DNA of 64,000 bases, from contig OX578147.1 of assembly GCA_951213105.1 (NCBI GenBank), forward strand, positions 125,023,642 through 125,087,641. The letters run 5' to 3'. This document shows, in pieces, positions 46,702 through 58,639 of the stretch. The DNA comes from Amaurobius ferox (Eukaryota; Arthropoda; Arachnida; Araneae; Amaurobiidae). Every line of letters starts with the position of its first letter. Position 1 is the first letter of the stretch. A program made the translations under genes and the position numbers. Below the pieces are notes generated by a model. That model did not search any database, was not told where the DNA came from, and was given only the letters and a program-made list of their open reading frames with translations.

Positions 46702-46801
46702 CTTCCTTCTTCAGGATAAAAACACAAATGTAGCCACCGCAGTCAAAGCAGAAGAGATTTCAGTCAATGGGGTCACCATACTGGAAAAGCACAACATTTA
46801 A
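46702..46801 (+). CDS. candidate second (terminal) exon
   Basis: About 285 bp after the donor at 46416 the sequence reads ACAG|C TTCCTTCTTCAG|GATAAA. Using the first AG (46700-46701) keeps the phase and gives FLLQDKNTNVATAVKAEEIS, then VNGVTILEKHNI and TAA at 46799-46801. The second AG (46713-46714) has the better pyrimidine tract but would put a stop six codons on. The 99-bp open segment is richer in G+C than its surroundings. The joined peptide would be only about 70 residues and is not recognised, so this may be a small gene, an alternative end, or not coding. Confidence 0.3.
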
Positions 46802-49481
46802 AAAACTTATTCTAATTATAAAATAGGGTAAAAACACGTACGTTAGAAAACTGCTTAAAAGATTCTAATTTCATATTAGTCCGATTTCATATTAGTCCTA
46901 TTGCCCGATCCCCCCTCCCCCCTCAAAAAAATTCTTGAAATAGCGCTCCTAAATAACAGACTGATTATGCAAATTTTTGAATAATATTATTATAATTCAT
47001 ATTGAATATTAATTATTGAATATTAATTAATTTATATTAATTATGAATAATATTAGTATAATAAAAGAACAGACATTTCTCCTAAAACTTATACTTTAAA
47101 TAGTTGTAAATAAACGTTATAAGAAATTAAATGGATTTTGATAAAAAGAAATGCGAAATTTCGATGCGCATTTTCGATGGCAGATTGCACATGTAGATTT
47201 TTGTTTAAAGAAAATATAATTAAATAATGAACATTTCTTCCTAAAACTTACAGCTCTTTAAATTTAAAAAAAACAGAAGAATTGTGACAAAAAAAATGTA
47301 CTATAATGAAAAAGAACGAACAGCCAAATAGTAAATTTCCCATTGAATAGCACAGTGTACGGGGTGAACCCCTGAAATTACTATGTTCATTTTATATTTT
47401 ATACGAAGATTTATTTTTTTTTATATTTACCTACCTTTTACATCCAATTTCAAATGCTATGTTTAGTGACACTAGGCGGCAAAATTGTAAATCCGCCACT
47501 GGAAAAAGGCATTAGGTATTAATACAAATCAGCATATAATCAGTAATACAATCATTCAGAAGCTTTGTTTTATTAACTTGATTCCATTTTTTTTTTCAAA
47601 TAAGAAAAGGAAAAAGAAAATTGCAAGCAAAAAATCATAAAGATAATTGTTTAATATTAATAAAAATTGTAATAAAAATGAACATATTACATGGACAATA
47701 AATATTTCAAAGGTTTGTAACAGAAAAGTTTAAACTTTAGAAAACAAATTATGCGTATACAGTTAATTATATATATATATATATATATATAGTTAAGCAT
47801 AGATAAAAGTAAAAGCAAATCTAAATCGTAGTTTTCGTAATATACGGTTAAATTGTTATGGATTCCTTCATTTACTAAATTTTCTACTTACAAAAATGAA
47901 TGCATGCAAAGAACACAGGAAATTGTATTTTTCTTTTTCATGTTATTATTAATTTTAAAATTGTACTTTGCATTTGTATGTAAATAATATTTCAAACAAC
48001 ATTTTCTTGGGAAGTACTACAAATTAAGGTCACTACTGCCATCTATTAGCAATGACAAGAGATATTTCGAAGTTTAGTTCTCGATTCTGAATATAGATGG
48101 CACTATCTCTCAATTTTGTTTGAAATGGGGATGGAGGTTTAAATGCAGATCGTGAAATAATTTCTAAGATATTTTGAAGCTCTGATATGCTGTGAGTGAA
48201 AAATATTCATCCTTGACTTACTTGCTGGCCGTGAGATTGCTAGATTTTATAACTAGGCAACCGTTATAAAATAATGATGAAAGGCGTTTAAACAAACATT
48301 TATATCTGAAATGAAATAAACAGCGCCATAATACACTATGACAATACAAAGAATAACTTCCCTTCGCAGTGTAGGTAACACGGTTATGGAGCGCCTAGCA
48401 CATAGTGCTTTATCTCCGGGAGGTATTGCAGAATATTATCATTTACATCAGTGCTCAGAAATCATTTTTTAATCATTATGATTGTATATATTAGTCCAAC
48501 TGGGGCCCGGAACAAACATTTCTCCGGGGCCCCTTTTCACTTCTCAATATATATGAAATGAACAAAAATATTTTTTAAAAACATACTTGCATTCTAGAAA
48601 AATATAAACAAAATATAGTTCTTACATATTTTTATGGAATTTACATTATTGCCACCTTTCTTATCATAGCGGATGCCGATCTCCCCAAAATGTATCTAAC
48701 AGGTGTGTGGAATAAACAACCGTTAATTTTTCGATGTTGTAATTGTTTAAGGTGTAAACAACCAGTTTCATGCTGCACAAATTCTTGTACTGTGCATCCA
48801 TTGTGTGCTACTGCACATCAAAAAGATGCCACAGATAAACTGTATTATTATTTTTTTTAATCCCGTAGTTTAACGAAATTATTTCAGTCTTTAAAATTTC
48901 TACAATGTTCCAATTCATATATAAATAAATAAGAGTACTTTTCTAAATTGAAATTACAGTGCTTCGAATAGTAGTAGTAAGAGTAGCTGAAATATATAAA
49001 ATTCGTTCCCGAGAACATAGTAAATTCTGTTTGAAAGATGAACGATTGCTAGCGCCATCTTGTGACAAATATGGACTTCAGGGGAGATAAGACATTCGGA
49101 AAAATAATTTTAAGAAATATAGGGCGTAAATAAAGTCTGGATCTATTTATATAAAAACATTATAATTTTGCGTTTTTGTAAACTAAACAAGAAAAGAGTG
49201 ACCGTCGTCAGCAACATTGATAAGCTGTCAATATAGCAAAGTAACTAGTTTTTAGAGCTACTTTAAAACGTTTGGAAGAATGCAATGGATTGGAGGAGAA
49301 GGAGGATTACATTGAATTAATTTAATATAATTATATTCAAATACTCAGTTAACTTAATATTAATTATTAAATGAAAGAATATGATTATTTTGATTTCTTC
49401 ACTAAACTATAACAAAATTTCATTTGCACCTTGTATTTCAGAGTAGTCGTCAATGAAATCGAAATCCAGTTTAACGATCAT
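46802..49481. other. AT-rich stretch, no gene recognised
   Basis: Features noted: poly-C near 46910-46922, (TA)n at 47770-47792, and a GGGGCCC-flanked short inverted repeat at about 48505-48535. No supported gene. Confidence 0.45.
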
Positions 49482-49709
49482 TAGTGTATCTTTCAGGACT
49501 TTTTGGCCGGGGGGGAGAAGCGAATGGAACTTTTGGGGAGGGGTAGTCAAGTTTTCTATTTGCCCTATATAAATATATTTAAATGCTGTCACATAAATAG
49601 AAACTAGATTAACATAAAATGTCTTCGGGAAGGGGGGGGGGGGCGAATAATCGTATCTGTGAGGATCTTCCCCTCCCCCCCTCCTTCCGGATGCCTGAAA
49701 GAAGCACTG
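49482..49709. mobile_element. hAT-like MITE, copy 2
   Basis: Reverse complement of the element at 13638-13833. Termini are TAGTGTATCTTTCAGG and CCTGAAAGAAGCACTG. It shares GGACTTTTTGGCCGGGGGG, GAAACTAGATTAACATAAAA and GGCGAATAATCGT with copy 1. G-runs near 49632 and C-runs near 49672 are longer here. An 8-bp target duplication is not recognisable. Confidence 0.7.
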
Positions 49710-50264
49710 ATCACAGCTACTATAGTTCATCGTCAGTTTATCGAAAAACAGTTACTGCGAAAACAAGTTTTCTTAAGAAATTGGTATTTTTTCTTAATTT
49801 AAATATAACCAATATCATCATTATCAAATGTGTAAATATTTTTATTCAAAAATAATTTAAAACAATTACTATATGGAGTCATCACAAAACCGTTCTTGAG
49901 ATATTTGATATTTTATTTTCTCCACAGAGTAAGTTTCTCATTTCTCGAAAGTATTAAGCAATCTTTGTTCAATCTAGATTGCTCATTCTAAATCGCAAAC
50001 TGAAATTACATATTCATGTTTAAAGAAATTGTGTCAAAATAAAACTAATTTTCATATTATCCTGCTGTGGCTCTTAAGAAAATTTTACTACATCACATGT
50101 TTAAGCCACCTGAACCTAGTTCGAACAGTTATGGAAAGATGTGGGCCTGTGTGGACACGATAACTCAAGAACTAATGCACCCATCGTTATCAACTTTTAC
50201 GTGCACTGTGTGGAAAACTAGAACTAGATAGAATTGTTAATAACTTCCCTTATTAGAACTCGAC
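49710..50264. other. AT-rich stretch, nothing recognised
   Basis: No supported feature except the target-site duplication AACTCGAC at 50257-50264, which belongs to the next element. Confidence 0.5.
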
Positions 50265-50877
50265 CATAGGCGCCGACTACGGGGGGGCAGAGGGGCACGA
50301 GCCCCCGCTGAACTTTTCCAGAGGGGGCAAAGCCCCCTCTGGGAAATTTCAAGATTTTTTTCTAACTTCATATTTTACTAAATACCAAAAAATGAAGTTT
50401 TTTAAACATAAAAATATTTGAAAGAAAATCCTATCAACGTAAATGTCACATCTCAGTCTTGTTCACATCTTCCTTACCATAACTCCTTTAACTATCTCGC
50501 ACACTAACCAAACTGATCTTTACTCCCAGGAAACATGTTTACGCTAATGACAAAAACACCTGGTTACCAGAACTTTTTCGACTGACCACCTAATTTAAAG
50601 AGAAATTGAATATTTGCAGCCATGTTATTGGCATTTCCAAAAAATAGCTGTTTCCCTCCAGTAATAACTATAAATGATTACCACGAAGTAGGGATGACTT
50701 ATTTTGTCTACCTAAAGAGATCTTATCTGTAATTACTCCTGGATTCTATATATCAGTGCTGTCTTTACAGGTGGCATCCATTGCGTTTGAAGCTGCAAAC
50801 CCCGCGGGTAAATTCCTGGTGAACACCAGACGTTTGACGCAGCACCGTAGTCAGGCAAGGGCCAGAGGGAGCTAAGC

Positions 50878-50908
<31 letters not shown>

Positions 50909-51119
50909 ACACACGCTAGGTATACTCAGCCCATCCCCCTGATATAAATATTAAAGTTTTAGTTGTGATAAGAAATGTCAACCAACATGTCATCCAAATT
51001 TTGCATAAAAATATTATTTATGAGATTTTTTAGAAATTGCTTTGTTTTAAAGATTTTTTTAATTTAGCTGAATGTGTGGTTATAGTGATGATCAATTTAT
51101 TTACATATTTAATTTAAAA

Positions 51120-51385
51120 ATATTTAAATATAGACAATAGTATTTGGATACTTTTGTATTATTGCTGGGTTCATTGTTTTAATTTGTGTCAAAATCACCT
51201 GATAGGTAGTTAAGAGCTGATATTAAGCGTTAACGTGTATTAACTTTCAAACTTTTTTAATTAATTAACAGCTTTGCTACTAGTTAATTCTTATATAGTA
51301 AAATCCATTGTAATTATTATATATTTTAATATTGATGCATAGTAACTATATGGATTTTCTTAATCAACTCTTAGCTTACAAATAA
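51120..51385. repeat. dispersed repeat shared with 42545-42830
   Basis: Same order of blocks as the copy in the gypsy LTR region (GGATACTTTTGTATTATTG, GTCAAAATCACC, TTGATGCATAGTAACTATAT). Here it lies within the hAT element. Confidence 0.65.
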
Positions 51386-51445
51386 AAATAGGCCTAAAAA
51401 GATTAAAAATATTTATCGTATAATAAATAAAACTGCTGATACCTT

Positions 51446-51655
51446 TCTTTCAACCTAGCCCGTCCGACCTACCCGAAGGTGTAAGATATCTGTTTAGACC
51501 GCCGAGACAATGCCATCTAATCGCTTGGAAGGACTTTCAAACCCACAAATTTAACGTGCTCGTACACGAGAACAGTTTAGGCAAAGCCAAAAACCGAACT
51601 CGGGTCCTCCGAGTACAATCCTGTGACTTAACCACTCGGTTATCTCACTCCAAAA
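51446..51655 (-). mobile_element. SINE with readable tRNA-like head
   Basis: The minus strand starts near 51650 with GAGATAACCGAGTGGTTAAG (box A), then CCCGAGTTCGGTTTTTGGC (box B), a GTACGAGCACGTTAAATTTG body, and ends ATCTTACACCTTCGGGTAGG with TCGGACGGGCTAGG. This is the copy that best shows that the family has a tRNA-derived Pol III promoter (Ser/Leu-like variable arm). Confidence 0.75.
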
Positions 51656-52045
51656 CACCTGCTTATAAAACAATAACTTACAAAACTTCCTTGAGGAAAG
51701 CATATATATGTCAGTTAGGTGACTACAGTTGCTTCGATGGCATTATAATCCCTCTTTTTCAGGACAAAATAACCGTATGAGCACTTAACAACCACTACTG
51801 CCGTTCGTTGGACAGTTCGTTCTTGGCGGTTGTTAAGGGCGGATACTGTTCTTTTCGCCTGAAGAAGGGGCTTAAAATGACCACGAACCAATTGTAGTCA
51901 CCTAACTGACATATGCTTGCTTTCTTCAAGGCGGCCTTGTAAGTTGTTATATCTTTATCGACTTTGTGAATTTTTATATAATTTATCGGATTGTGCCCCC
52001 CCCCCCCCCCTGAGATTTTGAAAACTCGGCGCCTATGAACTCGAC

Positions 52046-55000
52046 TATTCGAATTCCGGTTTTCATAACATTATGGTCTAAATAATGCTATGAAAAAATA
52101 TATGTCGCCCAAAGAAAACACTAATTACAAAAACTACAGTGGGCACTAATTACAAGAACTATCTATGGGTGGAATTGATGATTTGAACTACTCAACAGAT
52201 TTTATTGGTGCCACAACAGTTTAAATTGGCACATAAAAGTCAACTGCATCCTTTTTATTAGCTTCACTAAGTTGTTGCCAACTTAAAAAATAAAATTAAG
52301 ATATTAAGAACTATTTTAAAAGAATAACTTGCTTACAAAATCTAGATGCAACTTTTTTTTCCCATAATAATTTGAATAAAAGCTGAATTAAAAAATTACG
52401 GAATATAAATGTTTGAAAAAGTCGAGTGGAGACTCGTGGTCATAATTTTCCCACAAAATCGAAATTTATTAGTTTACGAGGAAAATCGGTCGTTCGGGAT
52501 TAATTTTAAATTAAATTAGAGAATTTGAAGTGGCGTAAAATTTGGCGCCTATAAATAAAAGTTTGCCATTATAAACTCTCCCCCCGTACGATTCGTCCCC
52601 ATGTCTGCTTTTCTATATCCTTTAGCTTTTTTTTAAAATCGACTAGCAGGTATGCCCGTTATCACTAGTGACTTAAAATATTTACACATTCATGTTGCTT
52701 TAAAAAATCACATTAAATTTACTTATTCAATTTTCCTGTAAAATATAAAAGAAATATAATAATCTATGTTCTCTCTATACAAATTTATCTACGCCGGTAG
52801 AAGAATGAAACATCCTGGTTCCATCTGTAAACTTATAAAAATATGAAATTTGCTTAACACACGCAAAAATTAAAACGTTACAATGATGAGCTGAAAAGCA
52901 TTTAGAGAAAGAAGGTTGAGGGTCCACCCCTTCCCAATTAAAAATTTCCAAGATTCAATATTTTTTTTTCATTTTTGACGAATATACCCCTCCCCCCTTC
53001 ATATTTCTGAAAAAAATAAGTAAACTACAGTTGGTGGGAAAGAATCGCTAGAACTTGTTGTGGACCCAACAATATAGATCTTAAGGTGTTAAGAACCATG
53101 GGTAACACAAGACCAATTCTGATGGAATGGAATGTATCCCAAAATTAATAGAAACTCTTTGTGATACTGCATTTGTTAAAGTGATAGAAGATTTAAAAAA
53201 AAAAAATACAGTTAAAATTTTTATTGCAATTATAGTGGAGAATAACGTTCATTGTTAAATAAATTTCTCAACTATGTTTTGTAAACTGGTTGTCACAGAA
53301 TCAGGATATCTTGCAATTGACATGTAATCAACAAATAAAATATGGTAATAATAGATGGTAATTTTTTGCTATAGGAAATATTAGAAAGATTATATAATTT
53401 CGACCGTGTAATTATAACTATCATAACCTTGATTCTAGAAAATAAAAATATGCGATTATTTAGAATACGCATGCAAAAATAAATTAAATAATAAGATTTT
53501 AATTAAATAGAAAATTCATGTAAAATTTCTATCCTTAGGGGAACATTAATTAAATATATATAAAAAAATATATGAACGTAGAAGACATGAAACAAAAAAC
53601 AAAATTATGAATCAGCAATTTCCAGCCGTGTTTGCTGTTGCATTTCTGCATCAACTATAATCTCAGATCGAGGACACTGACCCGAGAGCTTAATAGTGCA
53701 TTAATCCTGGGCCGGGAATAATTCTGCATCAACTGTCATTCATTATCCCTGCAATAATCCTTCGTTTTAGATCTTCAATGTTGCGAACCTTCATTCAGTA
53801 CACCATATGCCCATAAAACTAAATTTTGAAAAAATATATATATATATATATTTGTGAGTGAATTTTTCGTATGCAAAAAGCGCCGCATTATGATATCTCA
53901 GCTCATTATTAATGATTTTTTTTTTATTACAGGTCAAAATTCTAAAGATAATTGTGGAACACTTTATACTAAGGAGATAAGTACAATATTTTTATTTTTC
54001 CCTTGTGAAACTGGGGAAGTGAGTGCAGTGGGAGGGAGGGGTGAAAGAATAAAGTGTTTAAGACAGCAAACAGTCTTAATCGGACCCTGATTATATACTT
54101 GTCAAATTTTCACAACACTTACTTTAAAGATGAGTATTGTTCTTTATTAATAAATATTTCCCAAATCACATCACAGCGATATTGTTTGATTTAAAAAGAC
54201 GCACCAGCATTCAGATTAAAAAAAAATATGAAAATCAGTTTATTACATCCACAGACATGAAATGACAACGAAAGAAAAGAGAAAAATCAGCGTAGTGTAT
54301 TAAATATAGAGACCTCACAATAAGACGATCCGTTGCTCGAGACAAAAAATAAGGGCGGGCTTTAATATCGCTCCTCCCTCCAGGAGCCACAAAGAACGTA
54401 TCATCTGTAAATCGGTCATTTTTTATCATAGGCAAATGCTGGGGACCGGCGCTGTTTTGGAGGCCCATTTTTCGTGCTCACTATGTGCTTTTATACTATA
54501 AAAAGTTTACGAAAGGGCCTAGAATATACTCTTGCAAGTGTTAAAGCGGCCTTACTCTACACAAATTGTCATTTTTAATAAATTTTACTTATTTTTAAAG
54601 ATTAACGCTGAATGTTTATCTTCTTATATATTTTAAACTTGAAAAAAGTAACTTAAAAAGCTTAGAAGCATCAACATGCGGCATCAACTTGAGTATACTG
54701 TTGACGACAAGCGCACAAAACAAAGTTTAACGCTACAGAGCAACTTAGACGAGCAAGTGTTGCCAATTAAGACGAGCAAATGTTGCTATTCCTATTTTCT
54801 CTGAATAATGATTTTTCCATAATATTTAAACATATTTTATTGGGTTTTTATCTTAAACAGAAGAAGAAAAAGGAAAAACGATACAATGCCATTTTTATTT
54901 AAATTGAACGCTGAGGAGTAACAAAACTAGAACGGTACGGTTTGTTCAAAAGTATTTGGTTAGCTGTCAGCAGCGATTCCCAACCAAAGTTCCGTGGAAC

Positions 55001-55132
55001 ACTGGTTTAGAAGCAAAAGTTTGCTACAGAAAGTAAACCTAGCCACCTTTGTTGTATTTGAGTAAAAAATTTAAAGTCATTAAGTTTTTTACGTTATCAA
55101 GTAATAAACAATGAAACATTTTGAAAGTTTAA
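52046..55132. other. AT-rich stretch, no gene recognised
   Basis: Small G+C-richer patches (for example 54340-54480, with a minus-strand open frame 54468-54235 beginning MGLQNSAGPQHLPM) are not recognised. (TA)n lies at 53836-53851. Confidence 0.45.
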
Positions 55133-56185
55133 GGGAAAGCGTCAGTAAATCCTCTGCCCTATCCACGCTTTGTTAACTTTCGCAGATCACGTTTTTCGCC
55201 AAAATTCTGCTCAAACAGTTGCAAAATATTTTCTAAAAAAGGAAATGCAATGTTTAGATTATATTAAAACTAAATTTAATACTCAATAAAAAATAGAATA
55301 TATTTTTTATTTTAATTCAAAATATTTTTGGTGCTGCTATCTGTTGTTTTAATTTAATTCATACCGACTATTTTTATTTTTAATGAACATTTTAAAATGT
55401 CTATTCCTTCTAATACAGCATTAAATACAACAACAGATCATATATAATAATGCCACAATCACGGTAAGGTAATTTATCATTCTATAAATTTAATAAGGGG
55501 ATCTGAGCCGCCCAGACGGTGAAGTGGATAGCATCTCCGACTGCTGTCTAGTGAGCTTGGGTTCGAATCCCGAGTAAAGCATGGGCGTTTTCTTGAGGAT
55601 GAAGTCAGTCTTCCGCCTTCTGGGTCCTCGCCAAATGTGAAGCTGCACCCCCCCAGACCTTCGACAGTGATGCTTGTTTGTGTTAATAAAAACTTGTGAT
55701 CTCGTCTTATGTCATTCTTTGTCCTTCTTCTGGCATCACTGGTCCTGTTTGTGGTTCGACCGAAACAGGAGGTTATGAGCAACAACAGGGGATCTGAATG
55801 TACATCACTAAGGATTGCAGCTTTGTCTTCAAGTCCAAATGCAATTTCCTTTCAGAGATTGTGGCATTATTATATATGATCTTTTGTTGCATTTAATACT
55901 GTATTAGAAGAGGCATAGATATGTAAAAATATTCATTAAAAAATAAAAATTGTCGGTACGGATTAAATTACGACAACAGATGGCAGCACCAAAAATATTT
56001 TGGATTAAAATAAAAAATATATTCTACATTTTACTGAGTATTAAATTTAGTTTTAATATAATCTAAGCATTGCATTTTATTTTTTAGAAAATATTTCGCA
56101 ACTGTTTCAGCAGAATTTCGGCGAAAAACGTAATCTGCGAAAATTATCAAAGAACGGATAGGGCAGAAAATTTACTGACGCTCAC
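55133..56185. mobile_element. foldback element, copy 1, carrying a SINE
   Basis: Long terminal inverted repeats of about 360 bp face each other. The outer text is GAGCGTCAGTAAATTTTCTG-like on both ends, followed inward by CCCTATCC, TTCGCC..AATTCTGC, AACAGTTGC, AATATTTTCTA and ATTTTTGGTGCTGC. The middle is about 130 bp without the SINE. There is no transposase frame. The superfamily is not determined. Confidence 0.8.
55507..55787 (+). mobile_element. tRNA-SINE with target duplication and empty-site paralogue
   Basis: The head reads GGTGAAGTGGATAGCATCTC (box A region) and TTGGGTTCGAATCCCGAG (box B). The body contains GATGAAGTCAGTCTTCCGCC and the tail ends GAGCAACAACA. It is flanked by GGGGATCTGA at 55497-55506 and 55788-55797. 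The neighbouring foldback copy reads AAGGGATCTGAATG without insertion at 56570-56583. The body differs from the GGTAGGTCGGACGG family, so this is a second SINE family or a distinct subfamily. Confidence 0.85.
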
Positions 56186-56205
56186 TCATTGCTCATGCCC
56201 TTTAA

Positions 56206-56980
56206 GGGTGAGCGTCAGTAAATTTTCCGCCCTATCCGCGCTTTGTTAACTTTCGCGGCACACATATTTCGCCGAAATTCTGCTCAAACAGTTGCGAAAT
56301 ATTTTCTAAAAGATAAAATGCAATGCTTAGATTATATTGAAACTAAATTTAATGCCCCAAAAAACATAGAATATATTTTTTATTTTAATCCAAAATATTT
56401 TTGGTGCTGCCATATGTTGTCGTAATTTAATTTATACCGATTATTTTTATTTTTCAATGAACATTTTTAAATATCTATTCCTTCTAATACAGTGTTAAAT
56501 ACAACAACAGATCATATATAATAATGCCACAATCACGAAAAGGTAATTTATCATTCTATAAATTTGATAAGGGATCTGAATGTACATCACTGAGGACTGC
56601 AGTTTTGTCTTCAAGTTCCTTTGTCTTCAAGTCCAAGTTCAATTAAGTTTTCGTGATTATGGCATTATATATGATCTGTTGTTGTATTTAATAGCGTATT
56701 AGAAGGAATAAACATTTAAAAATGTTCATTAAAAAATAAAAATAGTCGGTATGAATTAAATTGCGACAACAGATGGCAGCACCAAAAATATTTTAAATTA
56801 AAATAAAACATATATTCTATGTTTTATTGGGTATTAAATTTAGTTTTAATATAATCTAAGCATAGCATTTTATCTATAAGAAAATATTTCGCAACAGTTT
56901 GAGCAGAATTTCGGTGAAATATGTGTGCCGCGAAAGTTAACAAAGCGCGGATAGGGCAGAAAATTTACTGACGCTCACCC
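56206..56980. mobile_element. foldback element, copy 2, uninterrupted
   Basis: From GGGTGAGCGTCAGTAAATTT to its inverted counterpart ending ACGCTCACCC, 775 bp, with arms of about 370 bp. It lies about 20 bp from copy 1 and has the same orientation of the unique centre (GATCTGAATGTACATCACTG). Arm identity is high, including the CGCGGCACACATATTTCGCC block, so it looks younger than copy 1. Confidence 0.85.
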
Positions 56981-57117
56981 CCATTCCAACGCAGTGCCCC
57001 GAATGCCAATCCTCTGCAATTTATACAGCAAGATATTATGATCAACACAATGAAAGGCGTAAGTCTACTCCACAGTTAACACATTCTGATTCACTGCCCA
57101 TTGAAGTTTCATACCAT
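56981..57117 (-). pseudogene. non-LTR reverse transcriptase fragment
   Basis: On the minus strand the text between 57060 and 56981 reads AFHCVDHNILLYKLQRIGIR and then GTALEW. This matches the motif A region (AFDCVDH..LL.KL...GI.G) of jockey/CR1-like LINE reverse transcriptases, where the Asp after AF is the first catalytic residue; here it is replaced by His. Upstream codons (WAVNQNVLTVE) are in a matching frame but include a stop. Only about 45 codons survive between the foldback element on one side and a Helentron-like copy at 57122 on the other. The enzyme would copy LINE RNA at the nick site. This piece is inactive. It is a different copy, and probably a different family, from 62903-63870. 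Confidence 0.65.
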
Positions 57118-57121
57118 TTTC

Positions 57122-57620
57122 ACTTTCCCTAAATGCATAGTGAGAAAGTATCGTGATGAGTAAAATATCCGATGGATCTACTGATGGATCTACTGAGATG
57201 GATTATGAGCATCCTTAAACACGAATCCTATTTTTACAATGATAGCTGCATGTCTGCCTGTACGACCGATATCTCTCGAACAACGTGTTTTGGAACAGTC
57301 GGATGAAATATGACACAAGTAATGGAATTCATCAGAGGCTTATTGATTTTCAAAGAGAAAGAAAGAACCACGGGCATGCCTTCAATTTTTCGATCATTGA
57401 TTTTCCGTCTGACATCGGAAAGAAATTATAAAAAGTTGATTATGTAAAAATTTGCAACATAAAAATATTTTATATGTATCTTTTAATTCAGAAGTGCATG
57501 TCATAATTTACAGAAATATAAAATACGCAGTTTTCGAGATATTGCATGTTTATGACCTAAAAAATCGAAAAAAAAAATCATCATAAAATAAGCACGTTCG
57601 CTTTTTTTTCACACGAGTAG
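57122..57620 (+). mobile_element. diverged Helentron-like element
   Basis: Starts ACTTTCCCTAAATGCATAGT with the inverted GAGAAAGT, then CGTGATGAGTAAAATATCCG, ACGAATCCTATTTTTACAA and TTTTCGAGATATTGCATGTT. The order matches subfamily members with many changes. The terminal hairpin is not recognisable. Confidence 0.5.
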
Positions 57621-57640
57621 GTGCTTTGTATTTTCAACAA

Positions 57641-57728
57641 GGAATAAATGAACCAGTCATGAGTAGTTTTTACAAATCGTGAACAGGAATAAATGGACCA
57701 GTCATTAATAGTTTTTACAAATCGTGAG
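57641..57728. repeat. 45-bp tandem duplication
   Basis: GGAATAAATGAACCAGTCAT through TTTTTACAAATCGTGA is present twice with a 45-bp period. Confidence 0.9.
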
Positions 57729-58639
57729 GTCTTTGTTTATTGTATCGATACTGTATCATAGCGACGTTATCAGTATTCTGGTCTTGATATTCAAATTTTC
57801 TGAAAATTAGATTTTAAAGTTTTAGAGTTAGAATATACAAAAATTAAATAAGAAAGTAATTTGTAGTTTTCATTTTAAAAGACCATATGAAAATTATATA
57901 AAAGATAATCTAGCATAATAAAAGAAAATGCCTGTTCGTTTGTTTGTATTTTCAATTACTGGCTATTTGCTAAGAATTTAAGCGACCCAAAGAGAAAACA
58001 TTTGGAACAGTGGTAGTTAGGTACAATGTCTAGAAATCTCAGCTAGGTACTGTAGTTCAGGTCAAGCCCCGGGACACCTTCGTACTTCTTTTATAAAATT
58101 CCAATTATGCTTTAGGTTATTTTATGTGGGAGCACAGTTTCAAACGATTTTCACACAGATTAATTTCTTAGTGATCTAATTGGAGATTTAATTTTTATTT
58201 TTGTGCATCGACGAATTGAAGATTCAAGCAATTCTAGTTTTTGATGTGAATATGGAGTTATATATTCACATTTCACATTCTAATAATAAAAAAAATAATA
58301 ATAAAACAACTAACTACCCAATTTGTAAATTTTCTATAAATTTTTAAGTGGATATATAAATATTGCAATTTTTACTTCGAACGCAAGTTGGAAAATAGTT
58401 TCCCATGGCGTCATGATAGGGTAGTCTATATTACTATGGACAGTGCTGATGCATTTATAGTCATTGCTACATTGCTTTGTACATGGCTGCGCAGTAAAGA
58501 AAATCGGAGTGCGGCGGAATTTGTCCTAGTTATAGCATAATCCGAGAACATAAATATTGATATACAGTACAAACTAGTACATTAAATTTATCAAACTTGT
58601 TTAAAATTCACAATCAGTGGCGAAGCGTCAGGGTAATAA
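57729..58639. other. AT-rich stretch, no gene recognised
   Basis: TCTAGCATAATAAAAGAAAA near 57909, followed by TGTTCGTTTGTTTG, faintly resembles a Helitron 5' end. Nothing firmer is seen. Confidence 0.4.

Larger units (their letters stand above)
50265..52037. mobile_element. non-autonomous hAT element with 8-bp duplication
   Basis: Ends CATAGGCGCCGACTAC and, inverted, CATAGGCGCCGAGTTT are flanked by identical AACTCGAC at 50257-50264 and 52038-52045. The left subterminal region is G/C-rich with small inverted repeats (CAGAGGGGGC / GCCCCCTCTG), and the right holds a C-run of about 18 at 51997-52011. No transposase frame is present. Inside are a C-run plus (AC)n at 50877-50914, a dispersed repeat at 51120-51385 and a SINE at 51446-51655. 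Confidence 0.85.

Noticed and set aside
54235..54468. Minus-strand frame beginning MGLQNSAGPQHLPM
   Set aside because: Local G+C rises, but there is no domain, no acceptor/donor pair and no neighbouring exon. Possibly a retroelement scrap.
55507..55580. tRNA gene
   Set aside because: Box A and box B are good, but no closed acceptor stem is evident and target duplications plus an AAC tail show it is a SINE head.
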